In this document: piece after piece, positions 32,548 to 41,067 of the stretch
How positions within the stretch are numbered: the stretch's first letter is position 1
Layout of the letters: every line of letters starts with the position of its first letter
DNA from: Asanoa sp040676615
GTDB lineage: Bacteria > Actinomycetota > Actinomycetes > Mycobacteriales > Micromonosporaceae
Assembly: GCF_040676615.1 (NCBI RefSeq)
Contig: NZ_JBFAPI010000001.1
Coordinates: 620,001 to 684,000 of the forward strand
Direction of reading: 5' to 3'
DNA length: 64,000 nt
Notes under the pieces: generated by a model
Database searches by the model: none
What the model was told of the DNA's origin: nothing
Seen by the model: only the letters and a program-made list of their open reading frames with translations
Translations under genes and position numbers: made by a program

Positions 32548-32799
32548 GTGGTGCTCTGGATCGTTATCGGCGCTGCGGTGCTCGGCCTGCTGATTCTGGC
32601 CCTCGCCGCCCGCCCGGTGCTCGCCCGCCTGCCCGAGCTGGCCCGCGCGCTGCGCCGCCTCGAAGACCGGCAGATCCGGGCCCAGGCCCTCGGCGACGAG
32701 CTGGCGCTACTGCAGCAGCGGGCCGAGTCGGTGCGACAACAGACCGTGGTCGCGCAGGAACGCATCGCGGTCATCAAGGCCGCCCGCGGTCGCGCATAA
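32548..32799 (+). CDS. Small membrane-anchored coiled-coil protein
   Basis: An 83-residue protein: one N-terminal membrane helix (VLWIVIGAAVLGLLILALAA), then a charged helical segment with heptad-like Leu/Ala spacing (~30-75). It lies between pafC and tatA, 10 bp after pafC. It resembles in outline the single-helix TatA/TatB build but lacks the FGxxRLP hinge. I do not recognise the family. The start is GTG 32548 or 32551. Confidence 0.7.
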   Translation: MVLWIVIGAAVLGLLILALAARPVLARLPELARALRRLEDRQIRAQALGDELALLQQRAESVRQQTVVAQERIAVIKAARGRA

Positions 32800-32935
32800 G
32801 ACCCGAATTGTCGGCGTAGGCCCGGAAGTCGACCACTCTTCACCGGCTATTGAGGTCCACCGGGCAGTGGCATCGGGGCGTGTCACCCGTAGGATGGGCT
32901 CGTCACCCCGTTAGCTGATCGACTTTGGAGTCACC

Positions 32936-33208
32936 ATGGGCGCCGTCAGGCCGTGGCATATCGCCGTACTCGTGGTTCTGCTGGTTCTGCTCTTCGGCGC
33001 GAAGCGGCTTCCTGACGCGGCCCGCTCTCTCGGCCGTTCCCTGCGCATCATCAAGGCGGAGACGAAGGGCCTGGTCGACGACGGCAAGAGCGACGACGAC
33101 CTCGCCGAGAAGGCCGACGCGCAGGCCGGTCGCCAGCCGCTTCCCCCCGTGCAGGCCTCGCCGCCGCCGGTCGTCGACCCGGTGCAGCGCTCGCGCGACG
33201 TGATCTGA
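32936..33208 (+). CDS. tatA: Sec-independent translocase protein TatA
   Basis: Pore-forming subunit of the twin-arginine translocase. 90 residues: short N-terminus, one membrane helix (WHIAVLVVLLVLLF), the hinge GAKRLPDAARSLG, an amphipathic helix and a Pro-rich tail. ATG 32936 follows GGAG. It is 22 bp upstream of tatC. The PafBC-TatAC-HelY order is recalled from other actinobacteria. Confidence 0.96.
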   Translation: MGAVRPWHIAVLVVLLVLLFGAKRLPDAARSLGRSLRIIKAETKGLVDDGKSDDDLAEKADAQAGRQPLPPVQASPPPVVDPVQRSRDVI

Positions 33209-33230
33209 CGAGGGAAGACCTCCTCCGGTC

Positions 33231-34166
33231 ATGGCCGCCATCTCCCTGCGCCGCAAGGGGCCGACCGACTTCCAGCGGGCGTCCGACGGCTCGATGACGC
33301 TCATCGAGCACATCCGCGAGCTGCGCAACCGGCTGTTCAAGGCGTCGGTCGCGCTGCTGGTCGGCCTCGTCATCGGCTATCTGCTCGCAGACTTCGTCTT
33401 CGGCATCCTCAAGCAGCCCTACTGCGCGCAGTTCCCGGAAATCCGCTGCGAAGACGTCAAGTTCCTCCAGCTCGGTGCGGCCGACGGCTTCCTGCTCAAG
33501 CTCAAGCTGTCGCTGTGGATCGGCCTGATCGTCGCGTCGCCGGTGTGGCTCTACCAGCTCTGGGCGTTCATCGCGCCCGGGCTGCACCGCCACGAGCGCA
33601 AATACGCCTACTTCTTCGTCGCGCTGGCGGCGCCGCTGTTCGCCGCGGGCGCCGTGCTGGCCTACTTCGTGGTCTCCAAGGGCCTGCACTTCCTGCTGCA
33701 GTCCGGTGTCACCGGCGTGGAGACCCAGCTCGAGGTCACCCGCTACATCTCGTTCGTCACCAACATGCTGCTCATCTTCGGCGTGGCGTTCGAGTTCCCG
33801 CTCATCGTGCTGATGCTCAACTTCGTCGGCGTGGCCAGCGCGAAGCGGCTGCTCGGCTGGTGGCGGGTCGCGGTCTTCGTGTTCTTCCTGTTCTCCGCCG
33901 TCGTGACGCCGACGCCCGACCCGTTCGGCATGACCGCGCTCGGCGCCTGCCTGAGCGCGCTCTACTTCGGTGCGGTCGCCATCGCGTTCGTCAACGACCG
34001 GCGGCGCGGGCGGGGCAAGGAGATCTACGCCGACCTCGACGACGACGAGATCTCGCAGCTCGAAGACGACCGTGAGCCGGTCGCCGCGGGCGCACCGATC
34101 GAGCCGATCGCCCCGGTGGCGGCGCCGCTCCCGATCGACCGCCGCTTCGACGACGACATCACCTGA
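33231..34166 (+). CDS. tatC: Sec-independent translocase protein TatC
   Basis: Membrane receptor for twin-arginine signal peptides. 311 residues with six helices. The cytoplasmic N-terminal signal HIRELRNRLFK, the conserved PVWLYQLWAFIAPGL loop and FEFPLIVLM are present, as is VVTPTPDPFGM near helix 5. The C-terminal ~60 residues are acidic and Pro/Ala-rich, longer than the E. coli protein, as in many actinobacteria. It is in an operon with tatA; no tatB is nearby. Confidence 0.96.
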   Translation: MAAISLRRKGPTDFQRASDGSMTLIEHIRELRNRLFKASVALLVGLVIGYLLADFVFGILKQPYCAQFPEIRCEDVKFLQLGAADGFLLKLKLSLWIGLIVASPVWLYQLWAFIAPGLHRHERKYAYFFVALAAPLFAAGAVLAYFVVSKGLHFLLQSGVTGVETQLEVTRYISFVTNMLLIFGVAFEFPLIVLMLNFVGVASAKRLLGWWRVAVFVFFLFSAVVTPTPDPFGMTALGACLSALYFGAVAIAFVNDRRRGRGKEIYADLDDDEISQLEDDREPVAAGAPIEPIAPVAAPLPIDRRFDDDIT

Positions 34167-34198
34167 TCTGGATGATCCACAGGCGCCCCACCTGCGTG

Positions 34199-34204
34199 TA
34201 GGGT
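34199..34204 (+). promoter_or_regulatory. Leaderless -10 element of the lipid kinase gene
   Basis: TAGGGT, six bases before GTG 34211. Confidence 0.55.
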
Positions 34205-34210
34205 GCCGCC

Positions 34211-35128
34211 GTGAAGATCGATGGGGCGCTGTCGGTGCTGGCCAACCCCACCGCGGGACGCGGCCGGCACCGGGGGCTGCTGCCCGTCGTGCTCGACCGG
34301 TTGCGCGGCACCGGCCGGCCCGTCGACCTGCTCGACGCCCGCACCCCGGATGAGGCGCGCGCCGCGTGTCAGGCGGCGGTCGCGGGAGGCGCCGGCGCGC
34401 TCGTGGCGGTCGGCGGCGACGGCACCGTCCACCTGGCGTTGCAGGCGCTCGCCGGCTCCGGCGTGCCGCTCGGCATCGTGCCGGCCGGCACCGGCAACGA
34501 CTTCGCCGTCGCGACCGGCTTCACCGCCGAACCGCTTGCCGCCCTCTCGAAGATCGTCGCGGCCGTCCAGAAGGAGGGCGGCGGAGTCGACGTCGACCTG
34601 GCCCGGCTCACGGCCGGCGACGGCACGACCCGCTGGTTCGGCGGTGTGCTCGCCGCCGGCTTCGACGCGGCCGTCAACGAGCGCGGCAACCGGATGCGCT
34701 GGCCGCGCGGCCCGGTCCGCTACGACCTCGCGATCATGGTGGAACTGGCCAGGCTGCGGGCACGGCACTACCGGATCACCCTCGACGGCGTGGTCAACGA
34801 GCTCGACGCGGTGCTGGTCGCCCTGGCCAACGCCGGCAGCTACGGCGGCGGCATGCGGATCAGCCCCGACGCCGACCCGGCCGACGGCCTGCTCGACCTC
34901 ACCGTGGCCGGGCCGATCAGTCGCGCCACGCTGGTGCGGGTCAAGCCGCGGATCTACGCGGGCACCCACGTGACCCATCCCGCCGTCAGCACCTACCGCG
35001 CCGCCCGCGTCGAGATCGAGGCCGAGGGCATCATCGGGTACGCCGACGGCGAGCGCGTCGCGGCCCTGCCGGTGCGGGTGGAGTGCGTACCGGCGGCGCT
35101 GCGGGTGTTGCGGGCTACGACCGGGTGA
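34211..35128 (+). CDS. Diacylglycerol kinase-family lipid kinase
   Basis: Phosphorylates diacylglycerol or a related lipid. 305 residues. N-terminal nucleotide-binding fold with ANPTAGRGR, GGDGT (68-72) and PAGTGNDFA, and a C-terminal beta-sandwich (ANAGSYGGGMRISP, DGLLDLTV). It is of the DgkB/YegS type. It starts at GTG 34211. The 3' end overlaps the convergent HAD gene by 14 bp. It is a common neighbour of tatC and helY in actinobacteria by recall. Confidence 0.93.
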   Translation: MKIDGALSVLANPTAGRGRHRGLLPVVLDRLRGTGRPVDLLDARTPDEARAACQAAVAGGAGALVAVGGDGTVHLALQALAGSGVPLGIVPAGTGNDFAVATGFTAEPLAALSKIVAAVQKEGGGVDVDLARLTAGDGTTRWFGGVLAAGFDAAVNERGNRMRWPRGPVRYDLAIMVELARLRARHYRITLDGVVNELDAVLVALANAGSYGGGMRISPDADPADGLLDLTVAGPISRATLVRVKPRIYAGTHVTHPAVSTYRAARVEIEAEGIIGYADGERVAALPVRVECVPAALRVLRATTG

Positions 35129-35873
35129 GGGCGACCGCGGCGGCCAGGCCGTTGACCGCGCCGGGGTCGCCGGCCGGGAGCACCAGGGCGGCCAGCCCGG
35201 CGCGCACGGCACCCGCGTCGGCCGGGGTGTCGCCCACCATCAGCGCCCGCTCCGGGTCGACGCCGAGCGCGCCGCAGGCCCGCAGGAAGATCGCCGGGTC
35301 GGGCTTGCAGCGGCCCACCTCGTAGGAGAGCACGAACGCGTCGACGAGATCGGCCAGCCCCCATGCCTCGAAGTGCGGGCGGATGTCGAATCCGATGTTG
35401 CTGACCACGGCCACCGGCACCCCGCTGGCCCGCAGCGCCTTCAGCGACTCGGCGGTGTCGGCGTAGGGAAGCCAGCCGTCGGCGCCGAGCAACCGGTCGT
35501 AGAGCGCGTCGGCCAGACCCTCGATGTCGGTGCTGACCGTCTCCGCCAGGCCCACGTAGGCGGCCCGGTGGGCGTGCGGGTAGAGATCCCGGTCGGCCCA
35601 CACCTCGGCCAGGTGCACCGGCACCCGGTGCGGCAACGGCCCACCGGCCCGGCCGGCGGTGACCAGGCGGTCGGCCAGCACCGTGGCCTTGCCCCGGTCG
35701 AGGGTGGCACCGCAGGCCACGGCGGCGGCGGCGACCCACGCGACCGGGTCCTCCACCTGGGCCAGCGTGCCGTGGAAGTCGAAGAGCACCGCCTCCACGG
35801 GGTAGCGACCCGGGTGGGCCGGACCGTCGGGCGCACGTGGACTGGGCGGCTCCACATGTTCTGGCAATGGCAC
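35115..35873 (-). CDS. HAD-superfamily hydrolase with DxH active-site variant
   Basis: A 252-residue phosphatase-like protein. Motif I is VLFDFHGTL, where the usual second Asp (general acid) is His. Motif II Ser lies in VVSNIGFD, motif III Lys in RCKPDPAIF and motif IV in MVGDTPADAG. The N-terminal ~25 residues are Pro-rich and precede the fold, so translation may start later, but TAAGGT at leaderless spacing supports GTG 35873. It is divergent from helY. The substrate is unknown. Confidence 0.88.
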   Translation of the reverse strand: MPLPEHVEPPSPRAPDGPAHPGRYPVEAVLFDFHGTLAQVEDPVAWVAAAAVACGATLDRGKATVLADRLVTAGRAGGPLPHRVPVHLAEVWADRDLYPHAHRAAYVGLAETVSTDIEGLADALYDRLLGADGWLPYADTAESLKALRASGVPVAVVSNIGFDIRPHFEAWGLADLVDAFVLSYEVGRCKPDPAIFLRACGALGVDPERALMVGDTPADAGAVRAGLAALVLPAGDPGAVNGLAAAVALTRS

Positions 35874-35880
35874 GCCGTGG

Positions 35881-35886
35881 ACCTTA
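35881..35886 (-). promoter_or_regulatory. Leaderless -10 element of the HAD gene
   Basis: TAAGGT on the minus strand, seven bases before GTG 35873. Confidence 0.55.
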
Positions 35887-35945
35887 CCTACGACCTACCT
35901 GGCGGGTCCCGCACGGCCTACCGCGTCGGCGCGGCGTGCACGCCG

Positions 35946-35951
35946 TAATCT
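35946..35951 (+). promoter_or_regulatory. Leaderless -10 element of helY
   Basis: TAATCT, seven bases before ATG 35959, in the 85-bp gap shared with the HAD gene. Confidence 0.6.
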
Positions 35952-35958
35952 TGGATAC

Positions 35959-38724
35959 ATGTCGAGCCCTGCCGAGCGCTACTCCGCCGCGCGCCGCCGG
36001 GCCGCCAGGGCCAGCGCCTTCCCGGCCCTCGAAGAATTCGCCCTCGGTCTCGGCTTCGACCTCGACGACTTCCAGCGGGAAGCCTGCGAGGCCCTGGAGC
36101 GCGGCAGCGGTGTGCTGGTGTGCGCCCCGACCGGCGCCGGCAAGACCGTCGTCGGCGAGTTCGCCGTGCACCTGGCCCTGGCCAAGGGGAGCGGCGAACC
36201 GGACACGCCGCCCAAGAAGTGCTTCTACACCACGCCGATCAAGGCGCTGTCCAACCAGAAATACCACGACCTGGTCGAGCGGCACGGCGCGGCGAACGTC
36301 GGCCTGCTGACCGGCGACAACGCGATCAACGGCGACGCGCCCGTGGTGGTGATGACCACCGAGGTGCTCCGCAACATGTTGTACGCGGGCTCCACCACCC
36401 TCACCGGCCTGGCCTATGTCGTGATGGACGAGGTGCACTACCTGGCCGACCGCTTCCGCGGCGCCGTGTGGGAAGAAGTGATCATCCATCTGCCGGCTTC
36501 GGTGACATTGGTCTCACTCTCGGCCACCGTCTCCAACGCCGAGGAGTTCGCCGACTGGCTGGTCACCGTCCGCGGCCACACCGACGTGGTGGTCAGCGAG
36601 CACCGGCCGGTCCCGCTCTGGCAGCACATGCTGGTCGGCCGCCGGATGTTCGACCTGTTCCACGACGCGGCCGCGGCCCGCAAGCACGACGTGCATCCCG
36701 AGTTGCTGCGCTACTCGCGCGAGATGCTGCGCCGGCTCGAGATGGGCCGCGACACGTTCGGAGGCAGCCGGGGCGGCCGGTCGCCGCGCTGGAAGGGTCC
36801 GCTGCGGGCCGAGGTGGTCGAGCGGCTCGACCGGGAGAACCTGCTGCCGGCGATCATGTTCATCTTCAGCCGGGCCGGCTGCGACGCCGCCGTCCAGCAG
36901 TGCCTGGCCGCCGGGCTGCGACTGACCAGCCCCGACGAGCGGCTCGAGATCCGCCGCATCGCCGAGGAGCGGATCACCGCGATCCCCGGCGAAGACCTGT
37001 CGGTGCTGGGCTACTGGGAGTGGCTCGACGGCCTGGAGCGCGGCCTGGCCGCACACCACGCCGGCATGCTGCCGGCCTTCAAAGAGGTCGTCGAGGAACT
37101 CTTCGTCCGCGGCCTGGTCAAGGCCGTGTTCGCGACCGAGACGCTGGCGCTGGGCATCAACATGCCGGCCCGTTGCGTGGTGCTCGAGCGGCTGGTCAAG
37201 TTCAACGGCGAGGCACACGTCGACCTCACGCCGGGCGAATACACCCAGCTGACCGGCCGCGCCGGCCGACGCGGCATCGACATCGAGGGCCACGCGGTCG
37301 TGGTCTGGACGCCGGAGGTCGACCCGCGACACGTGGCCGGCCTCGCGTCGACGCGCACCTACCCGCTGCGGTCCAGCTTCCGGCCCTCCTACAACATGGC
37401 CGTCAACCTGGTCGGCACCGTCGGCGCCGAGCGCGCCCGGTCACTGCTGGAGGCGTCGTTCGCGCAGTTCCAGGCCGACCGGTCGGTGGTCGGGCTGGCC
37501 AAGCAGGTGCAGCGCAACGAGGAGACCATCGCCCAGTACGGCGAAGAGGTCACCTGCAGCCACGGCGACTTCGACGAATACTTCGACCTGCGGATGCAGA
37601 TCGGCGAGCGCGAGCGGGCGCTGGCCCGGCAGGGCCAGACCCAGCGCCGCGCCCAGGCGGTGTCGGCGCTGGAGCGCCTGCGGATCGGCGACGTGATCCG
37701 GGTGCCGTCGGGGCGGCGCGCCGGGCTGGCCGTGGTGCTCGACCCGGGCACGGGCGGGTTCGGCGACCCGCGGCCGCTGGTGCTCACCCAGGACCGGTGG
37801 GCCGGGCGGGTGACGTCGGCCGACTTCACGACGCCGGCCGAGGTGCTGGCCCGGATCCGGGTGCCCAAGCACTTCAACCACCGCAACCCGTCGGCGCGGC
37901 GGGATCTGGCCGCCGACATCACCGGGACGGGGCTCGACCGGCACAGCCGGCGGGGCCGCCGGTCCCGCGGCACCGGTGAGGACGCGCACCTGGTCGAATT
38001 GCGCGACAAGCTGCGCAAGCATCCGTGCCATGCCTGCCCTGACCGGGAGGAGCACGCCCGCTGGGCGGAGCGGCGGCGTCGGCTGCTGCTGGACACGGAA
38101 GAACTGCGCAAGCGGGTGTCGTCGCGGACCGGGTCGCTGGCCCGGACGTTCGACCGGGTGTGCGCGCTGCTGACGGCCCGGGGTTATCTCAGCGAGAACG
38201 GCGAGGTCACCGAGAACGGGCGGATGCTCTCCCGCATCTGGTCCGAGGCCGACCTGCTTGTCGCGGAATGCCTGCGGCGTGGGGTGTGGGACGCGCTGAC
38301 GCCCGACGAACTGGCCGGGGCGGTGTCCGTCGTGCTCTACGAGGCGCGGCGGGAAGGCGACGAGCGGGCGTCGGTGCCGCGCGGGCCGATCACCGAGGCG
38401 ATCGACGAGACCATGAAGACGTGGGTCGAGATCGAAGCCGACGAGGCCGCCAACGGGGTCGACCGCACGCGGGAGCCCGACCTCGGGTTCGTCTGGCCGA
38501 TCGTGCGGTGGGCCCGGGGTGAGGCGTTGGCCAAGGTGTTGGCCAGCGGCCACAACCTCGACGGGGATATGCCCGCCGGTGACTTCGTCCGGTGGGCGCG
38601 GCAGGTTGTCGACCTGCTGGGGCAGATCGCCGATGCGGGCGGCGCGTCCACGACGGTGCGCTCGACCGCGCGGCAGGCCATCGGCGCTATCAACCGGGGC
38701 GTGCTCGCCTACATCAACGCCTAG
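35959..38724 (+). CDS. helY: DEAD/DEAH-box (Ski2-like) helicase HelY
   Basis: RNA helicase of 921 residues. RecA-like domains with Walker A APTGAGKT (56-63), TTPIKALSNQK, motif II DEVH (157-160), motif III SLSATVSN and motif VI QLTGRAGRRGID. An Mtr4-type C-terminal half follows (DSHCT-like region, YEARREGDERASVP) with a Cys/His spot HPCHACPDREEHARWA. It starts at leaderless ATG 35959. It is a conserved neighbour of the paf/tat genes. The substrate RNA is unknown. Confidence 0.95.
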   Translation: MSSPAERYSAARRRAARASAFPALEEFALGLGFDLDDFQREACEALERGSGVLVCAPTGAGKTVVGEFAVHLALAKGSGEPDTPPKKCFYTTPIKALSNQKYHDLVERHGAANVGLLTGDNAINGDAPVVVMTTEVLRNMLYAGSTTLTGLAYVVMDEVHYLADRFRGAVWEEVIIHLPASVTLVSLSATVSNAEEFADWLVTVRGHTDVVVSEHRPVPLWQHMLVGRRMFDLFHDAAAARKHDVHPELLRYSREMLRRLEMGRDTFGGSRGGRSPRWKGPLRAEVVERLDRENLLPAIMFIFSRAGCDAAVQQCLAAGLRLTSPDERLEIRRIAEERITAIPGEDLSVLGYWEWLDGLERGLAAHHAGMLPAFKEVVEELFVRGLVKAVFATETLALGINMPARCVVLERLVKFNGEAHVDLTPGEYTQLTGRAGRRGIDIEGHAVVVWTPEVDPRHVAGLASTRTYPLRSSFRPSYNMAVNLVGTVGAERARSLLEASFAQFQADRSVVGLAKQVQRNEETIAQYGEEVTCSHGDFDEYFDLRMQIGERERALARQGQTQRRAQAVSALERLRIGDVIRVPSGRRAGLAVVLDPGTGGFGDPRPLVLTQDRWAGRVTSADFTTPAEVLARIRVPKHFNHRNPSARRDLAADITGTGLDRHSRRGRRSRGTGEDAHLVELRDKLRKHPCHACPDREEHARWAERRRRLLLDTEELRKRVSSRTGSLARTFDRVCALLTARGYLSENGEVTENGRMLSRIWSEADLLVAECLRRGVWDALTPDELAGAVSVVLYEARREGDERASVPRGPITEAIDETMKTWVEIEADEAANGVDRTREPDLGFVWPIVRWARGEALAKVLASGHNLDGDMPAGDFVRWARQVVDLLGQIADAGGASTTVRSTARQAIGAINRGVLAYINA

Positions 38725-38766
38725 GAACGCCCCGGCTGGGCCGCCTGGGCATTCTCTCTGTTCGGG

Positions 38767-38804
38767 CACATGTTTTCGCATGTTGGTACATGCCAAAGCA
38801 TGTG
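38767..38804. terminator. Imperfect inverted repeat between helY and the exonuclease gene
   Basis: Arms of 16 bases (38767-38782 and 38789-38804) with a six-base loop; 14 of 16 positions pair exactly and one more can form a G-U pair. It lies between convergent genes and is clearly AT-richer than its surroundings (four CATG cores). It is a likely bidirectional terminator; a protein site is possible. Confidence 0.6.
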
Positions 38805-38852
38805 GGGGCCAGCGGACCCACTTGCCTGCTGGCGTGCGGCTGGTGAATGGCG

Positions 38853-39779
38853 TCAGCCGGCGTTGCTGATGGCGTCGACCAGGCGGCGGCAGGGGCCGGC
38901 CAGGTTCCATTTCTCGGCCAGGGCCAGGAGTTCGTCGCCGTCCGCCGGTGCGGGCGGCAGGGCGGGGTCGAGGTCGGGCAGCGCCACGTCGCGGGCCACC
39001 TTGACCACCGTCGGTGCGACCGCCAGGTAATCCCTTGCGGCGTCGAGTTTGCCGCGCAGGCCCGGTGCGAAGCCGGCCTTCGGGTCGTCCAGCGCCGTCA
39101 GCATCGCGTCGAGCGTGCCGTAGCGGGAGACCAGGCGGGCGGCCGTCTTCTCGCCCACGCCGGATACGCCCGGCAGGCCGTCGCTCGGGTCGCCGCGCAG
39201 CGCCGCGAAGTCGGCGTAGCCGGCCGCCGGGACGCCGTATTTCGCCTGGACCGCCGCGTTGTCGCAGTCTTCGAGCTTGCCGACGCCGCGTCCGCAGTAG
39301 AGCAGGCGGACCGGCTTGTCGTCGTCGATGAGCTGGAACAGGTCGCGGTCGCCGGAGGCCACCTCGACCGGGCCGGGCTGGGTCGTGGCCAGCGTGCCGA
39401 GCACGTCGTCGGCCTCGTAGTTCTTCGCGCCGATCGCCGGGATGCCCACCGCGGCCAGCACCTCCAGGATCAGCGGGACCTGGGCCTCCAGGCTCTCCGG
39501 CACGACCTCCGTTGACGGGCCACCGCCGGGCGCCAGGCGATGGGCCTTGTAGGACGGGATCAGCTTGACCCGCCACGCCGGGCGCCAGTCATAGTCGAGG
39601 GCGCAGACCAGGCGGTCGGGGCGGCGGGTGCGGATGAGCTGGGCGACCATGTCGAGGAAGCCACGGACCGCGTTGACCGCGCTGCCGTCGGGCGCGCGGG
39701 CCGCCGACTCCGGGATGCCGAAAAAGGCCCGGAAGTAGAGGCTCGGCGCGTCAACGAGCAGCAGTGGTCGTCGTGTCAT
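38853..39779 (-). CDS. 5'-3' exonuclease (FEN/Pol I N-terminal family)
   Basis: A 308-residue stand-alone relative of the DNA polymerase I 5'-nuclease domain. LLLVDAPSLYFRAFF holds the first metal Asp, YEADDVLGTLA and ASGDRDLFQL the others, and GLPGVSGVGEKTAARL is the H3TH DNA-binding motif. It probably removes flaps or RNA primers. It starts at ATG 39779; GTG 39785, overlapping the MFS stop as GTGA, is an alternative. It is downstream of the MFS gene in the same direction. Confidence 0.93.
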   Translation of the reverse strand: MTRRPLLLVDAPSLYFRAFFGIPESAARAPDGSAVNAVRGFLDMVAQLIRTRRPDRLVCALDYDWRPAWRVKLIPSYKAHRLAPGGGPSTEVVPESLEAQVPLILEVLAAVGIPAIGAKNYEADDVLGTLATTQPGPVEVASGDRDLFQLIDDDKPVRLLYCGRGVGKLEDCDNAAVQAKYGVPAAGYADFAALRGDPSDGLPGVSGVGEKTAARLVSRYGTLDAMLTALDDPKAGFAPGLRGKLDAARDYLAVAPTVVKVARDVALPDLDPALPPAPADGDELLALAEKWNLAGPCRRLVDAISNAG

Positions 39780-39781
39780 CG

Positions 39782-41014
39782 TCACAGCCTGCCATGCCCA
39801 CCGATCACCTCCGCGACGACCTCCGCGCGCGGTGCGGCCACCGGCGGGAGTGTGCGGCGGCGGGCCTGGTGGGCGTCGAGCAGGGCGACCGCCAGGGCGG
39901 TCAGCACCAGCAGGCCGCCGACCAGCGGCAGCGGCCGGGTGCCGGCCGCCGGGAGCAGGGTGCCACCGAGCAGGGAGCCGCTGGCGATGCCGGCGTTGAA
40001 GGCCGAACCGACGCCGGCCGAGGCCAGGTCGGTGTTGCCGGGCGCCAACTGCAGCGTGCGGCCCTGCACCGCGGCCGCCAGCGCGCTGAACGCGAGGCCG
40101 GCGAGCGCCAGCAGCACCACCGTGACCGGCTTGACCGGGCCGAAGGCGTACAACAGCAGGAGGCTGCTGCCGACCAGCGTGAGCGGCGTCGCCATCGCGA
40201 CCACCGGCCGGCTGTCGATGAACCGGCCGACGAGCATCGTGCCGAACACGCCGGCGACGCCGGAGACCAAAAGCAGCACCGACAGCGCGGCCGATGCGAA
40301 GCCGCTGACGTCGAGCAGGAACGGCGTGATGTAGGTCTGGGCGGTGAAGAATCCGGTGATGCCGACGGCGGTGATCACCAGCAGCGTGCGGTAGCGCGCC
40401 GCGTCCGGCGTGGTGCCCCGGGCGGCGCCGCCGTCGGCCGGGGGGAACGAGGGGAGCAGCGTGGTGACCACCGCGCCGGTGACCAGGCCGACCGCGGCCA
40501 GCACGGCGAACGCGGTGCGCCAGCCCGCCTGCTGGCCGATCCAGGTGGCCAGCGGCACGCCGAGCACCGGCGCCAGCGCGGGGCCGACGGAGAAGCGGGC
40601 CACGATGCGCCCCCGGACCTCGGCCGGGAACAGACCGGTCACAGTGGACCCGACCACCGACCAGAACATCGCCTGGGTGGCCGCGGCCGCGAGCCGGGCT
40701 CCGGCCAGCACCCAGTAGCTGTGTGCCAGCGCCGCCAGGGCGGTGGCCAGGACGAAGATCGCGAACGTCGCGGTCAGCAGGCGGCGGCGGGGGACCCGCT
40801 TGGTCAGGTAGGTCAACGGCAGCGAGGCGACGACCACGACGAACGCGTAGCCGGTGACCAGCAGCCCGACCGCGGATCTGGACCGGCCCAGGTCGGGCGC
40901 GATGAGCGTGAGCAGGCCGATCGGCACCAGCTCGGTGGTCACGTAGGCGAACGCGGCCAGGGAGAGTGCGACCAGGGCGGCCGTGGCACGGGCGGGGGAG
41001 AGCTGCGGTGCCAT
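39782..41014 (-). CDS. MFS transporter, DHA1 drug-exporter type
   Basis: A 410-residue secondary transporter with 12 predicted helices. Helix 1 contains the family stretch AAFAYVTTELVPIGLL, and the loop after helix 2 reads TYLTKRVPRRRLL. It resembles AraJ/NepI-like sugar or drug exporters. It has a strong AGGAGGA site. It is divergent from a CGNR-type regulator gene 54 bp away, which is the natural candidate to control it. Confidence 0.92.
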   Translation of the reverse strand: MAPQLSPARATAALVALSLAAFAYVTTELVPIGLLTLIAPDLGRSRSAVGLLVTGYAFVVVVASLPLTYLTKRVPRRRLLTATFAIFVLATALAALAHSYWVLAGARLAAAATQAMFWSVVGSTVTGLFPAEVRGRIVARFSVGPALAPVLGVPLATWIGQQAGWRTAFAVLAAVGLVTGAVVTTLLPSFPPADGGAARGTTPDAARYRTLLVITAVGITGFFTAQTYITPFLLDVSGFASAALSVLLLVSGVAGVFGTMLVGRFIDSRPVVAMATPLTLVGSSLLLLYAFGPVKPVTVVLLALAGLAFSALAAAVQGRTLQLAPGNTDLASAGVGSAFNAGIASGSLLGGTLLPAAGTRPLPLVGGLLVLTALAVALLDAHQARRRTLPPVAAPRAEVVAEVIGGHGRL

Positions 41015-41054
41015 CGTTCCTCCTATGCGTCGCCACCGTAGACTCGAACGGTGG

Positions 41055-41060
41055 TAGCAT
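41055..41060 (+). promoter_or_regulatory. Leaderless -10 element of the CGNR regulator gene
   Basis: TAGCAT, seven bases before ATG 41068, in the divergent gap with the MFS gene. Confidence 0.6.
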
Positions 41061-41067
41061 ATCGAAC

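Noticed and set aside
39764..41041. A 425-codon plus-strand frame opposite the MFS gene
   Set aside because: It is Gln/Arg/Gly-rich shadow sequence; the minus strand has twelve membrane helices and a strong ribosome-binding site.
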